Source of the DNA: DATKWD01 sp035529695
Lineage (GTDB): Bacteria; Actinomycetota; Acidimicrobiia; Acidimicrobiales; Salinilacustritrichaceae
Direction: 5' to 3'
Length of the DNA: 64,000 bases
Assembly: GCA_035529695.1 (NCBI GenBank)
Contig: DATKWD010000092.1
Location: forward strand, 111,256 to 175,255
The translations under genes and the position numbers were made by a program. Positions 8,919 to 16,795 of the stretch are shown piece by piece (position 1 is the stretch's first letter; each line of letters starts with the position of its first letter). The notes under the pieces were generated by a model. The model made no database searches and had not been told where the DNA came from. It saw only the letters and a program-made list of their open reading frames with translations.

Positions 8919-10298
8919 GTGTCGCCGACCGATGGTGCGCTGACGCTCCGGCTCACAGAACTGACAGAGCGCTTCCGGCGCTCGCTGTTCGCGGTGCCGG
9001 CTCTGTGGGTCCTCGCCTTGATCGCGCTTTCGCGGCTGACGCTCGCCGTCGACGAGCGATCCCAGAACGACGAGCTTCCGAGTGTGTTCTCCACCACGGT
9101 CGACAGCGGTCGAGCCCTGCTCGCCTCCATCGCCTCGGGCACCATCACGGCGGCCTCGGTCGTGTTCTCGCTCACCCTGGTCTCGGTGCAAATGGCGTCG
9201 TCGCAGTTCTCGCCGCGCACGCTCAGGAACTTCCTGGGCGACCGGTTCCAGCAGAACGTGTTCGGGATCGTCCTCGGTACGTTCGCGTTCTCGATCGCCA
9301 TTCTCCGCCAGATCAGGGAACCGCTGCGCGACGGTGGATCGCCCCTCATTCCTCAGTTCGGCATCACCGTGGCCACGGTCATGGCGCTCGTCTCGTTGTT
9401 CGCGCTGCTCGGGTCGATCAATCGCACCGCCCGCAGTCTCCGAGTCACCTCGGTCGCCAAGCAGATCGTCGAGGAGACGCTGTCGACCATCGACGACCGG
9501 TTCCCGCTCGATCGGCAGCCGATGGCCGTCTCGGCACCAGGACGGCTTCCGTCGCCGGTCGAACCCGTCGACGACCACTTCGAACCCGCCGCCGTGGTCA
9601 CGGCCGACACGACCGGATGGATCCAACAGATGAGCATCGACGCGCTCGCCGAGAGCCTCCCGGAGGGATCCGCAATCCGACTCGACGTGTCCGTCGGGAG
9701 CTACATCAGCCGTGGACAGGTGCTCGCCACCATTTCGCCGATTCCCGAGGTCGACGCGGCGATGATGCGCGACCTCCGGAGCGCGTGCTCCATCGGCGAC
9801 ACCCGCACGCTGCAGAGCGACGTCGCCTACGGCATCCTCCAACTCGAGGACATCGCGCTGCGCGCCCTTTCGCCCGGCATCAACGATCCCAACACTGCGA
9901 TCGCCATCGTCTCCCAGATGGGCACGATCCTGCTCGATCTGCTCGGTCGCGATCTCGAGCCACGAGTGTCGGACGTGCGAGGCCGCACCGTGCGCCGCCC
10001 GGTGGAGCCCGACTTCGGCGACTACCTCGGCGCCGCGCTCGACAAGGTCCGGCGCGCGGCGCGTGACGAGCCCGCGGTGCTGTCGTCGATCCTCCGGATG
10101 CTCGCCATGGTGCGCGACGAGCTCGACCGGCGGCGCCAGCTCCGGACCGAGGTCGCTGATCTCATCGAGCACGAGGCGTCGCTGATCGTGGCCGAGGCAG
10201 AGCGATGCGCAGCCCTCGACGAGGACACGGCCGCCGTCGGGCAGCTTGCGCTCGAGCTGTCGCTGATCGAACAGAGCTCCGGGCCCCGACGAGGGTGA
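8919..10298 (+). CDS. DUF2254 family membrane protein
   Basis: A 459-residue protein recognised as DUF2254 by its hydrophobic N-terminal half with FSLTLVSVQMASSQFSPRTL and by SPGINDPNTAI in the C-terminal half. Four membrane segments are visible at roughly residues 24-44, 72-95, 112-132 and 148-170, followed by a long soluble domain. The family has no agreed function; channel or stress roles have been proposed. The GTG start lies 9 bases after the ino1 stop, suggesting one transcript. No ribosome binding site is obvious. Confidence 0.85.
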   Translation: MSPTDGALTLRLTELTERFRRSLFAVPALWVLALIALSRLTLAVDERSQNDELPSVFSTTVDSGRALLASIASGTITAASVVFSLTLVSVQMASSQFSPRTLRNFLGDRFQQNVFGIVLGTFAFSIAILRQIREPLRDGGSPLIPQFGITVATVMALVSLFALLGSINRTARSLRVTSVAKQIVEETLSTIDDRFPLDRQPMAVSAPGRLPSPVEPVDDHFEPAAVVTADTTGWIQQMSIDALAESLPEGSAIRLDVSVGSYISRGQVLATISPIPEVDAAMMRDLRSACSIGDTRTLQSDVAYGILQLEDIALRALSPGINDPNTAIAIVSQMGTILLDLLGRDLEPRVSDVRGRTVRRPVEPDFGDYLGAALDKVRRAARDEPAVLSSILRMLAMVRDELDRRRQLRTEVADLIEHEASLIVAEAERCAALDEDTAAVGQLALELSLIEQSSGPRRG

Positions 10299-10366
10299 GG
10301 TCGCACACCGCGACCACCTGGTTTGCCCACACCGGCGGCTTGAGCTCGCGAGTGTTGCATGGGCGC

Positions 10367-10372
10367 TACGTT
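10367..10372 (+). promoter_or_regulatory. -10 box of a likely leaderless promoter
   Basis: TACGTT lies 8 bases before the GTG of the phosphotransferase gene; no ribosome binding site fits between. No clear -35 element. Confidence 0.35.
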
Positions 10373-10380
10373 GCCGCTCC

Positions 10381-11469
10381 GTGAGCGACGCGATGCCCGA
10401 GGACCTGACCCGGTCGAGCCGCGACCGGGGAACCTCGGGTAGGCAGCTCCAGGCGTGGCTGAGGTCGGTGACGGGCGACGACGACGCCACGGTCGGTGAG
10501 GTCACGTCGCCCGAATCGAACGGGATGTCCTCGGAGTCGTTGCTCTTCGATGCCACGGTGCTCGGTCGCGAAGAACGGCTGGTGGCCCGGGTCGCACCCG
10601 ACCTGTCCGACGTGCCGGTGTTCCCGACGTACGACCTCGAGCTCCAGTATCGGGTGATGGGTCTGGTCGCCGAACACAGCTCGGTTCCGGTCCCGCGCAC
10701 GCGCTGGCTCGAACTCGACGAGAACCCGCTCGGCGCCCCGTTCTTCGTGATGGACCGAGTCGACGGCGAGGCCGCATCTGATGTCCCGCCCTACACGTTC
10801 GAAGGAGCCCTGGTCGACGCCGATGCTTCAACCCGAGCGGCGTGCGAACGCAATGCCGTCGGACTGGTCGCCGGCATCCACTCGATCGACATCGGTCCGC
10901 TCGACACGGACTTCCTCGAGCTCGACCGCCCGGGCGACACGCCATTGCGACGCCACGTCGCCGAGTGGGACGCCTATCACGAGTGGGTCCGGGGCGACCG
11001 GGTTCACCCGATTCTCAGGGACGGGCGGGCCTGGCTCGAGGAGAACTGGCCCAACGAGACGCCCGCCGTCATCAGCTGGGGAGACAGCCGGATCGGCAAC
11101 GTCCTGTGGCAGGGCATCGAACCGGTCGCAGTCCTCGACTGGGAGATGGCGGGCCTCGGTCCGCGCGAGCTCGACCTCGGGTGGATGCTCTTCCTCCATC
11201 AGTTCTTCCAGCGCATCGCCGAGACCTTCGAACTGCCCGGCCTCCCCGACTTCATGCAACGCGACCGGGTCGTCGCGACCTATGTCGAGATGACCGGTGT
11301 CGAGCCGGTCGACCTCCACTGGTACGAGACCTACACCGCGTGGCGGCACGGCATCATCATGGCCCGCATCCAGGCGCGCAGCGTCCACTTCGGTCAGGCC
11401 GAATGGACCGACGACGTCGATGCGCCGATCCTCCATCGCGACCAGATCGCCGAACTGATCAGTCGGTGA
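10381..11469 (+). CDS. APH-fold phosphotransferase
   Basis: A 362-residue kinase-like protein of the aminoglycoside phosphotransferase/choline kinase superfamily. The catalytic loop reads SWGDSRIGNVLW (W in place of the usual H, but the catalytic D and the N are present), and VLDWEMAGLGPRELDLGW is the metal-binding region. N-terminal residues 60-120 hold the nucleotide-binding lobe. In actinobacteria such proteins often sit beside acyl-CoA metabolism genes and resemble the N-terminal half of ACAD10/11, which phosphorylates hydroxy-acyl-CoA; antibiotic resistance is less likely here. A paralogue is at 19638-20630. The stop codon is followed 14 bases later by a 49-bp palindromic repeat. Confidence 0.85.
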   Translation: MSDAMPEDLTRSSRDRGTSGRQLQAWLRSVTGDDDATVGEVTSPESNGMSSESLLFDATVLGREERLVARVAPDLSDVPVFPTYDLELQYRVMGLVAEHSSVPVPRTRWLELDENPLGAPFFVMDRVDGEAASDVPPYTFEGALVDADASTRAACERNAVGLVAGIHSIDIGPLDTDFLELDRPGDTPLRRHVAEWDAYHEWVRGDRVHPILRDGRAWLEENWPNETPAVISWGDSRIGNVLWQGIEPVAVLDWEMAGLGPRELDLGWMLFLHQFFQRIAETFELPGLPDFMQRDRVVATYVEMTGVEPVDLHWYETYTAWRHGIIMARIQARSVHFGQAEWTDDVDAPILHRDQIAELISR

Positions 11470-11483
11470 GCCGCCCAAACCAC

Positions 11484-11532
11484 GATCTTCGTTGCTCTAC
11501 CGCCAACTATTGGCCAGAGAACAACAAGGATC
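11484..11532. repeat. 49-bp palindromic repeat, copy 1
   Basis: Arms GATCTTCGTTGCTCT and AGAACAACAAGGATC (15 bases each) flank a 19-base core centred on CCAACTATTGG. This is the most divergent copy: the right arm has 2 changes from perfect pairing. It sits 14 bases after the phosphotransferase stop codon and runs into the 5' region of the zinc-ribbon gene. Confidence 0.9.
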
Positions 11533-11548
11533 CGGGGTGGGAGCTCGG

Positions 11549-11893
11549 GTGGCGAGGGTGAGCGCCGAGATCGTCTGTCCCGAGTGCGGTGAAGACGACG
11601 ACCTCCGCGGTGAGCGGATCGACGAACTGATCCACATCACCTGTGGGTCGTGCGGCCGTGCGTGGGATCGCGACCCGTCACCCCGGTGTCCGATCTGCGA
11701 CTCCGACGATCTGCATGCGTGTCTGAAGGCGGTCGTCGAGCGTTCACGCGGGACGCAGTTGTCGGTCGTGGGTACCGAGGTCGTCCATCTCTGCCGGGTG
11801 TGTGACGCCGGAGCCCTCGAGTCGTATCGCCTGTCGGGCACGCTGCTGATGCCCGAAGAGTTGCCCACCGTCGGCCCCGAGCAGGACGCATGA
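11549..11893 (+). CDS. small double zinc-ribbon protein
   Basis: A protein of about 114 residues with four CxxC knuckles: CPEC, CGSC, CPIC and CRVC, enough for two zinc ribbons. It has no other recognisable domain. Such proteins may bind nucleic acid or act as structural metal sites; function unknown. The frame opens at a TTG inside repeat copy 1, but GTG at 11549 is preferred because GGGAG lies 5 bases upstream; GTG at 11558 is another option. It precedes the diacylglycerol-kinase-like gene by 10 bases, so the two are probably co-transcribed, and together they occupy the segment bracketed by repeat copies 1 and 2. Confidence 0.75.
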   Translation: MARVSAEIVCPECGEDDDLRGERIDELIHITCGSCGRAWDRDPSPRCPICDSDDLHACLKAVVERSRGTQLSVVGTEVVHLCRVCDAGALESYRLSGTLLMPEELPTVGPEQDA

Positions 11894-11903
11894 GGCGGGC
11901 CTG

Positions 11904-12776
11904 ATGGGCGAGGTCCACCTGCTCGCCAATCCTGCGTCGGGGACCGCCGACGAGGGTGACCGGGCAGCGGTGTCTCGCCAGATCTCGGCAGCGGGACACG
12001 AGGTGATCGACATCACCGGCGGCTCCTCGGATGCGTCGAGCCGGGCCGTCGAAGCGATCGTGGCGGACGGAGCCGAGAGACTGGTGGTGGTCGGCGGCGA
12101 CGGGCTGGTGCACCTCGCACTGCAGGCCGTCGCCGAGTCGACCACGGTCATGGGGCTGGTTCCCCAGGGCACCGGAAACGACTTCGTCCGAGCTCTCGGC
12201 CTGCTCGACCTCTCGCTCACCGAACAGGTCGACGCGGCGCTGTCCGATGGCGTGCCCGTCGATGCACTCAAGACCACTCATGGCTGGGTCGGTACGGTCG
12301 CCACGCTCGGGTTCGCCGGCGACGTGACCGCGCGCGCCAATGCGATGAGCTGGCCGCGAGGCGAATCGGTCTATTCGATCGCCACGATTCTGCAGCTTCC
12401 CCGGCTGCGGCAGCTCGAGCTGACCTTCACCGTCGATGGAGTCGCCGAGTCGACCTCGACCACGATGCTGTCGATCGGCAACACCAAGTACTTCGGCGGG
12501 GGCATGAAGATCTGCCCGGGCGCGGTGCCGACGGGCGGGTTCTTCGAGGCGACAACGGTCGGCGGGGTCGGCCGCCTGTCGTTTCTCCGGGTGTTCCCCA
12601 GGGTGTTCAAGGGAACCCACGTCGACCACCCGTCGGTGGCCGTGCGTATGGGCCGGTCCGGACGACTCGAGGGAGACGCGGCTGACCTGTGGGGAGACGG
12701 TGAGCGCCTCGGGCCCCTGCCGGTCGACTTCGAGATCGTGCGCGACGCAGTCCGGGTCGCCGGCGCCCGACTCTGA
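11904..12776 (+). CDS. diacylglycerol kinase-like lipid kinase (YegS/BmrU family)
   Basis: A 290-residue lipid kinase. LLANPASGT at residues 6-14 and GGDG at 64-67 are the nucleotide-binding motifs, and VPQGTGNDF at about 86-94 is the second family signature. The C-terminal half is the beta-sandwich domain. It likely phosphorylates diacylglycerol or a related lipid at the membrane surface; the exact lipid cannot be told from sequence. It is 10 bases downstream of the zinc-ribbon gene. Thirteen bases after its stop comes repeat copy 2. Confidence 0.88.
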   Translation: MGEVHLLANPASGTADEGDRAAVSRQISAAGHEVIDITGGSSDASSRAVEAIVADGAERLVVVGGDGLVHLALQAVAESTTVMGLVPQGTGNDFVRALGLLDLSLTEQVDAALSDGVPVDALKTTHGWVGTVATLGFAGDVTARANAMSWPRGESVYSIATILQLPRLRQLELTFTVDGVAESTSTTMLSIGNTKYFGGGMKICPGAVPTGGFFEATTVGGVGRLSFLRVFPRVFKGTHVDHPSVAVRMGRSGRLEGDAADLWGDGERLGPLPVDFEIVRDAVRVAGARL

Positions 12777-12781
12777 CCGGC

Positions 12782-13125
12782 TCAAGCCGGATCTTCGTTG
12801 CTCTCCGACCAATAATTGGCAGGAGAGCAACGAAGATCGGGGACGTTGACGGTCTGGCGGCTGATCTTGGCGTCCTCGATGGCCTCGCGATCCTGGGTGT
12901 TCGAGTGGTTCGGGAAGGTGGAGGTCTCGGGCGCATCGTCGGGCGAGAAGCCGACGGTCATGATGAAGCTCGATCCATCCGACACCGGGTGGCCTGTCCG
13001 AAGGTCACGTCGTAGACCGTCTCGCCGCCGTCCCGGGTGCCGTCGGCCGGCCCGTCGTCGGTCGAACTGCACGCGGCAGCCAGAAGGGCGAGCAGGACCA
13101 GCAGGTGGCACGTCGACCGGCGCAT
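12782..13125 (-). pseudogene. frameshifted lipoprotein gene, 3' end merged with repeat copy 2
   Basis: From the ATG at 13125 the minus strand encodes a basic start, a hydrophobic segment and a lipobox ending LLAAACSS, then about 35 further residues before a premature stop (RASS-stop). One frame over, a protein-like sequence continues (GSSFIMTVGFSPDD, then PNHSNTQDREAIEDAK) down to the repeat. A single-base shift near 13000-13030 would join the two. The C-terminus then reads through the whole 49-bp repeat and stops at 12782, so the original end has been lost or replaced. A sequencing error could mimic the frameshift. The original function is unknown. Confidence 0.6.
12790..12838. repeat. 49-bp palindromic repeat, copy 2
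   Basis: Arms GATCTTCGTTGCTCT and AGAGCAACGAAGATC pair perfectly over 15 bases; the core is CCGA, CCAATAATTGG, CAGG. It lies 13 bases after the lipid kinase stop and overlaps the 3' end of the broken minus-strand lipoprotein frame, to which it adds about 17 codons. Confidence 0.95.
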
Positions 13126-13186
13126 CGGGGTGACCGTCGAGTCGGCTCGAGGTCACCCCGAAGCTCGCGGTATCGGGCTGGCTGGG

Positions 13187-13210
13187 ACGCTCACCGGTGT
13201 CGGCGAGCGT
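13187..13210 (-). terminator. GC-rich hairpin after the cupredoxin gene
   Basis: ACGCTCACCG (13187-13196) and CGGCGAGCGT (13201-13210) pair with one mismatch around a 4-base loop, 7 bases beyond the cupredoxin stop on the minus strand. There is no U-run, so it would be a hairpin-only terminator or an mRNA-stabilising 3' end. Confidence 0.35.
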
Positions 13211-13216
13211 GTGGCG

Positions 13217-13642
13217 CTACTCGACGGTGAGCGTGCCTTCCATACCGGCGTCGAAGTGGGTCTCGATCGCACAGATGACCTGGTACTCACCGGCCTCCGC
13301 GACGGTGAACGACTCGGACGTGTCGGTGCCGGGCTCGATCGCCTCGACCTCGAACAGCACCTTCTCCTCGGCGAACTCGTCCTCGGACTCGATGTCATCA
13401 CCCGCCTTCAGCACTGCCCACTCGTGTTCGACGCCGCCATCGTTGGTGAAGTCGATCGTGAACTCCTCGCCGGCCGGAACCGTCCAGCCGGTCGGATCGA
13501 ACTCGAAGTCCGTCGCAGTGGCCTCGATCGATGTCGAGGCCCCTTCGCCGGAATCACCGTCGTCGTCAGAGCCGCACGCTCCGAGCGCGACCACCACCAA
13601 GGTGATCACGACAACGCCGAGTGCTCCTCGCGTCTGTGTCAT
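13217..13642 (-). CDS. cupredoxin-type copper lipoprotein
   Basis: A 141-residue protein with a signal segment (VVVITLVVVALGAC lipobox) and a plastocyanin-like domain. The expected type 1 copper ligands are all visible: His in VEHEW, Cys in VICAIETH, His in ETHFDAGM and Met in that same motif. It should be an outer-surface electron carrier or copper-binding protein anchored by lipid. The ATG at 13642 has GGGGAGGG about 9 bases upstream. Its neighbours give no redox partner; a second cupredoxin is at 50164-50583. It is divergent from the SDR gene. Confidence 0.85.
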   Translation of the reverse strand: MTQTRGALGVVVITLVVVALGACGSDDDGDSGEGASTSIEATATDFEFDPTGWTVPAGEEFTIDFTNDGGVEHEWAVLKAGDDIESEDEFAEEKVLFEVEAIEPGTDTSESFTVAEAGEYQVICAIETHFDAGMEGTLTVE

Positions 13643-13745
13643 TGGAACCGCCCTCCCCTGTCGCCAGAGTTTCTGCCGACATGGGGAGGGTAGGTGATGC
13701 CGACAGCCGACGCCGGAAAGCTCATGCGATGGTTTGCCGGGACGG

Positions 13746-13751
13746 TACGGT
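13746..13751 (+). promoter_or_regulatory. -10 box of a likely leaderless promoter
   Basis: TACGGT, 6 bases before the ATG of the SDR gene at 13758. The same hexamer and spacing recur before the VOC gene at 63440. Confidence 0.4.
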
Positions 13752-13757
13752 CGCCCG

Positions 13758-14549
13758 ATGATCGCTGAACGGTTTCGCATCGACGACAGGGTTGCCATCG
13801 TGACCGGAGCGAGTCGAGGCATCGGTGCCGCGTGCGCCCGAGCCCTCGCCGAGGCCGGAGCCGACGTGGTCATCGGTGCGCGCTCGGCCGACTCGCTCGA
13901 GGCAGTGGCAGCCGACATCGAGGCCACGGGCAGGAACGCCGCGACCGTCGCCGCCGACCTGTCTGACCGCGAGTCGCTCTCTCGTCTGATCCTGGCGGCG
14001 ACCTCGCGTTTCGGTCGGATCGACATCGTCGTCAACAACGTGGGTGGGAGCTTTCCCAAGCCGTTCCTCGAGACGTCCGAGAAGAGCTTCGAGAAGTCGT
14101 TCTCGTGGAATGTCACGACGGCGTTCAACCTCACCCAACTCGCGGCGCCAGAGATGCTGAAGACCGGCGACGGGTCGGTGATCAACATCGCGTCTGCCGC
14201 CGGACGCATGGCATCGCGAGGTATGGCCGGGTATGGCACGGCCAAGGCGGCGATGATCGCGCTCACCCGCAATCTGGCCCAGGACCTGGCGCCGCGTATC
14301 CGTGTCAACGCCATCGCTCCCGGTGCGATCGCAACCGATGCGCTGCAGATGGTGCTCGACGACGACGGAATGCGGAACGCGATGATCGAGGGAACCCCGC
14401 TCCGCCGCATCGGAGATCCCGACGACATCGCTGCGGCAGCGCTCTACTTCGCGTCATCGGCCTCGGGCTACGTCACCGGCCAGGTGCTCGCGGTCGACGG
14501 AGGGATCCAGTCTCCGAACCTCGAGATGCCCATTGCCGATCTGGAATGA
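13758..14549 (+). CDS. short-chain dehydrogenase/reductase
   Basis: A classical SDR of 263 residues. It has the NAD(P)-binding TGASRGIG near residue 17, NNVGG near 90, the active-site Ser in INIASAAG, and YGTAKAA giving the catalytic Tyr and Lys. The C-terminal VNAIAPGAI and DGGIQSP are typical of FabG-like oxidoreductases. The substrate is unknown; placement just before an acyl-CoA dehydrogenase suggests a hydroxyacyl or alcohol intermediate. The ATG at 13758 is chosen because it follows a -10-like box by 6 bases; the frame continues 8 codons upstream. Confidence 0.92.
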   Translation: MIAERFRIDDRVAIVTGASRGIGAACARALAEAGADVVIGARSADSLEAVAADIEATGRNAATVAADLSDRESLSRLILAATSRFGRIDIVVNNVGGSFPKPFLETSEKSFEKSFSWNVTTAFNLTQLAAPEMLKTGDGSVINIASAAGRMASRGMAGYGTAKAAMIALTRNLAQDLAPRIRVNAIAPGAIATDALQMVLDDDGMRNAMIEGTPLRRIGDPDDIAAAALYFASSASGYVTGQVLAVDGGIQSPNLEMPIADLE

Positions 14550-14609
14550 CGTGGCCCGGTCGCGGCTACGGTCGCGGGTCTGCCCATTGACCCGATGACG
14601 GGGGAGTCG

Positions 14610-15824
14610 ATGACGATCACCGAGGCCGAGCTCGAGAGCCGCACCAAGGAACTGCTGTCGGAGTTCCATCCCGACGAGGTCGACCAGTTCACGTTCCGTG
14701 GTCAGCAGTTCGACCGGGGTCTGGCCATGGTGCACTTTCCCGAGGGGCTCGGTGGCCTCGACGTCGCTCCGAAGCTGCAAGGCGTGGTCGATGCCACCAT
14801 CCAGGCGAACGCGAAGACCTGGTACGAGAACATGGCCATCAACCCGATGGGGATCGGGATGGCTGCACCCACGCTGCTGACCTATGCCGCAGGTGACTGG
14901 AAGCGACGACTCATGCGACCGCTCTACACGGGCGAAGAGTTGTGGTGTCAGATGTTCTCCGAGCCCGGCGCCGGCTCCGACGTCGCGGGGCTCTCGATGC
15001 GCGCCGAGCGCGACGGCGACGAGTGGATCATCAACGGACAGAAGGTCTGGACGAGCCTCGCTCACCATGCGAAGTGGGGGCTCCTGCTCACCCGGAGCGA
15101 CCCCGAGGTGCCCAAGCACAACGGCATGACGTACTTCCTCGTCGACATGGGTTCGCCCGGCGTCGAGATCCGGCCGCTGCACCAGATCACCGGTGATGCC
15201 GAGTTCAACGAGGTGTTCTTCACTGACGTGCGGATTCCCGACAGCCAACGGCTGGGCGAGCCGGGCGACGGGTGGCGGGTGGCGATCACGACGCTGATGA
15301 ACGAGCGAACATCGCTTGGGAGTGGATCGGCGCGCAAGGACGTCGGGCCGATCCACGACCTCGTCAAGCTGTGGAAGGCTCGCGATCCCGAGCGGTTCAG
15401 CGCGTTGCAGACGGCGTCGCTGCGGGACGAGATCACCCGGGTCTGGATCCGCGCCGAACTGCACCGCCTCACCAGCGCCCGCGCCAAGGCCAACCGCAAG
15501 ACAGGCAACCCCGGCCCGGAGTTCTCGGTCGGCAAGCTCGCACAAGCCGAACTCAACCAGGACATCCACGAGATCGCGACACGCGTCATGGGTGCCGACT
15601 CACTGCTGTTCGAGCCAGGGTTCGCCAGGAAGCGACGGGGCGACATGGGCGACTGGAACCTCGACACCCGCGTGAAGCGGGCCTGGCTCCGCAGTCAGGC
15701 CAACACGATCGAGGGTGGCACCAGCGACATCATGCGCAACATCCTCGGCGAGCGCGTGCTCGGGTTGCCCGGCGAACCCCGCGGTGACAAGGACGTTCCG
15801 TGGTCTGACATCCCGCGCAACTGA
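14610..15824 (+). CDS. acyl-CoA dehydrogenase
   Basis: A flavoprotein of about 404 residues that introduces a double bond into an acyl-CoA. MFSEPGAGSDVAGL and WIINGQKVWTSLAHHA are the FAD/substrate-binding signatures, and the C-terminal helical domain ends with NTIEGGTSDIMRNILGERVLG. The EGGTS region and the long middle helices resemble the FadE enzymes of sterol and branched-acid catabolism. GGGGGAG lies just before the ATG at 14610; an in-frame ATG at 14595 is an alternative. It follows the SDR and may be co-transcribed. A second acyl-CoA dehydrogenase is at 27401-28609. Confidence 0.92.
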   Translation: MTITEAELESRTKELLSEFHPDEVDQFTFRGQQFDRGLAMVHFPEGLGGLDVAPKLQGVVDATIQANAKTWYENMAINPMGIGMAAPTLLTYAAGDWKRRLMRPLYTGEELWCQMFSEPGAGSDVAGLSMRAERDGDEWIINGQKVWTSLAHHAKWGLLLTRSDPEVPKHNGMTYFLVDMGSPGVEIRPLHQITGDAEFNEVFFTDVRIPDSQRLGEPGDGWRVAITTLMNERTSLGSGSARKDVGPIHDLVKLWKARDPERFSALQTASLRDEITRVWIRAELHRLTSARAKANRKTGNPGPEFSVGKLAQAELNQDIHEIATRVMGADSLLFEPGFARKRRGDMGDWNLDTRVKRAWLRSQANTIEGGTSDIMRNILGERVLGLPGEPRGDKDVPWSDIPRN

Positions 15825-15896
15825 TTGTGGCTCGTCGGCGTCGTGAGACGGTGACGGCGACCTCCGTACAGTTCGAACCGGCGAGCGAGGGGAGAC

Positions 15897-16747
15897 ATGG
15901 ACAACGCGGATCCGGCGCCATCGTCGCAACTCGACCGGCGAGCGCGTGGGAGGGCCCACGCCTTCCGGTTCTTCGCGACACCTCGCGATGCGCCGCGGTC
16001 GCGACGCCCGACCGACGCCGTGCTCCTCGGCCTGGGGCTCGCAACCCTGGTCGCCGCGTCATGGGCTGCCGAGCCCGCCGGCCGCCTGAGCAACGACCTC
16101 ACTCGCCTCGTCGAGGACACGCCGGGCTGGGCCCAGTCGGCCTGGCAGGTCTTCTTCGATTTCATGCCGTTCTGGGCCGTCGTCCTGGTGGTGAGGTCGG
16201 TCGCTCGTCGGTTCTTCACCCTCGCTGCATCTCAGGTGGCGGGCGGTGCTGTCGAGTATCACGGTGGCCTACCTGAGCCACCGGGCCGCCGTGGCCGACC
16301 CGGTCGGGCTCGAGGACTTCGTCCGCGGCCTCACTCGGAGCGGCGACCCGACCGAGATCCCCGCCATCCGGTTGGCCTGCGTCACGGCGGTGTTGGTCGT
16401 CGCATCGCCAGGACGGTCGCGGCCGTTCCGGTTCTTCGGCCGCATCGTGCTCGCGCTCGGCTTCCTGGCAACCCTCGGGATCCCGGCATCGACCTTCGCC
16501 GGGGCGGTCGGCGGACTCGCAGCGGGTGCAGCGGCCGCTGCGGCAGTCCACCTCGTATTCGGCTGTGCCCGTCCCCGGCGGGGTGGGCGTGACCGAGGCG
16601 GCGCTCACGGCGGGTCTCGTGGCAATCGGTGTCGACGAGCCGACTGCGCTCGCCGCCGCGATCACGACGCGTCTGTGCACCTTCTACCTGCCACCGATCT
16701 GGGGCTCCTTCGCCATGCGCTGGCTCCGGCAGAACCAGTACCTCTGA
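15897..16747 (+). pseudogene. decayed flippase-like (YbhN/LPG synthase TM-type) membrane protein
   Basis: A good start remains (GAGGGGAGAC then ATG at 15897), followed by an N-terminal membrane region (VLLGLGLATLVAASW, then WAVVLVVRSVARR) to about 16240. The homologous continuation (SSITVAYLSHRAAV through VHLVFG) is in another frame to about 16560. The last part, PVPGGVGVTEAALTAGLV through the C-terminus at 16747, is in a third frame. This end matches the TPGGVGAIEAAL end of the intact 804-residue protein at 39457-41871. The roughly 500 residues that should lie between N- and C-terminal parts are missing, so the gene carries two frame changes and a large internal deletion. Confidence 0.7.
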
Positions 16748-16795
16748 TGTCCACGGGGTCACCGTGCCGGAAACGGTCACGGTGGAGCACGAGCA

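Noticed and set aside
8733..10700. Minus-strand frame of 655 codons over DUF2254
   Set aside because: Antisense shadow of the DUF2254 and phosphotransferase genes.
11492..11548. Start of the zinc-ribbon gene inside palindromic repeat copy 1
   Set aside because: The repeat is translatable in several frames by chance; a GGGAG and GTG at 11549 give a better start.
12790..12838. Repeat copies as ordinary Rho-independent terminators
   Set aside because: They lie after stop codons and could stop transcription, but there is no U-run and the loop and arms are conserved far beyond what a terminator needs.
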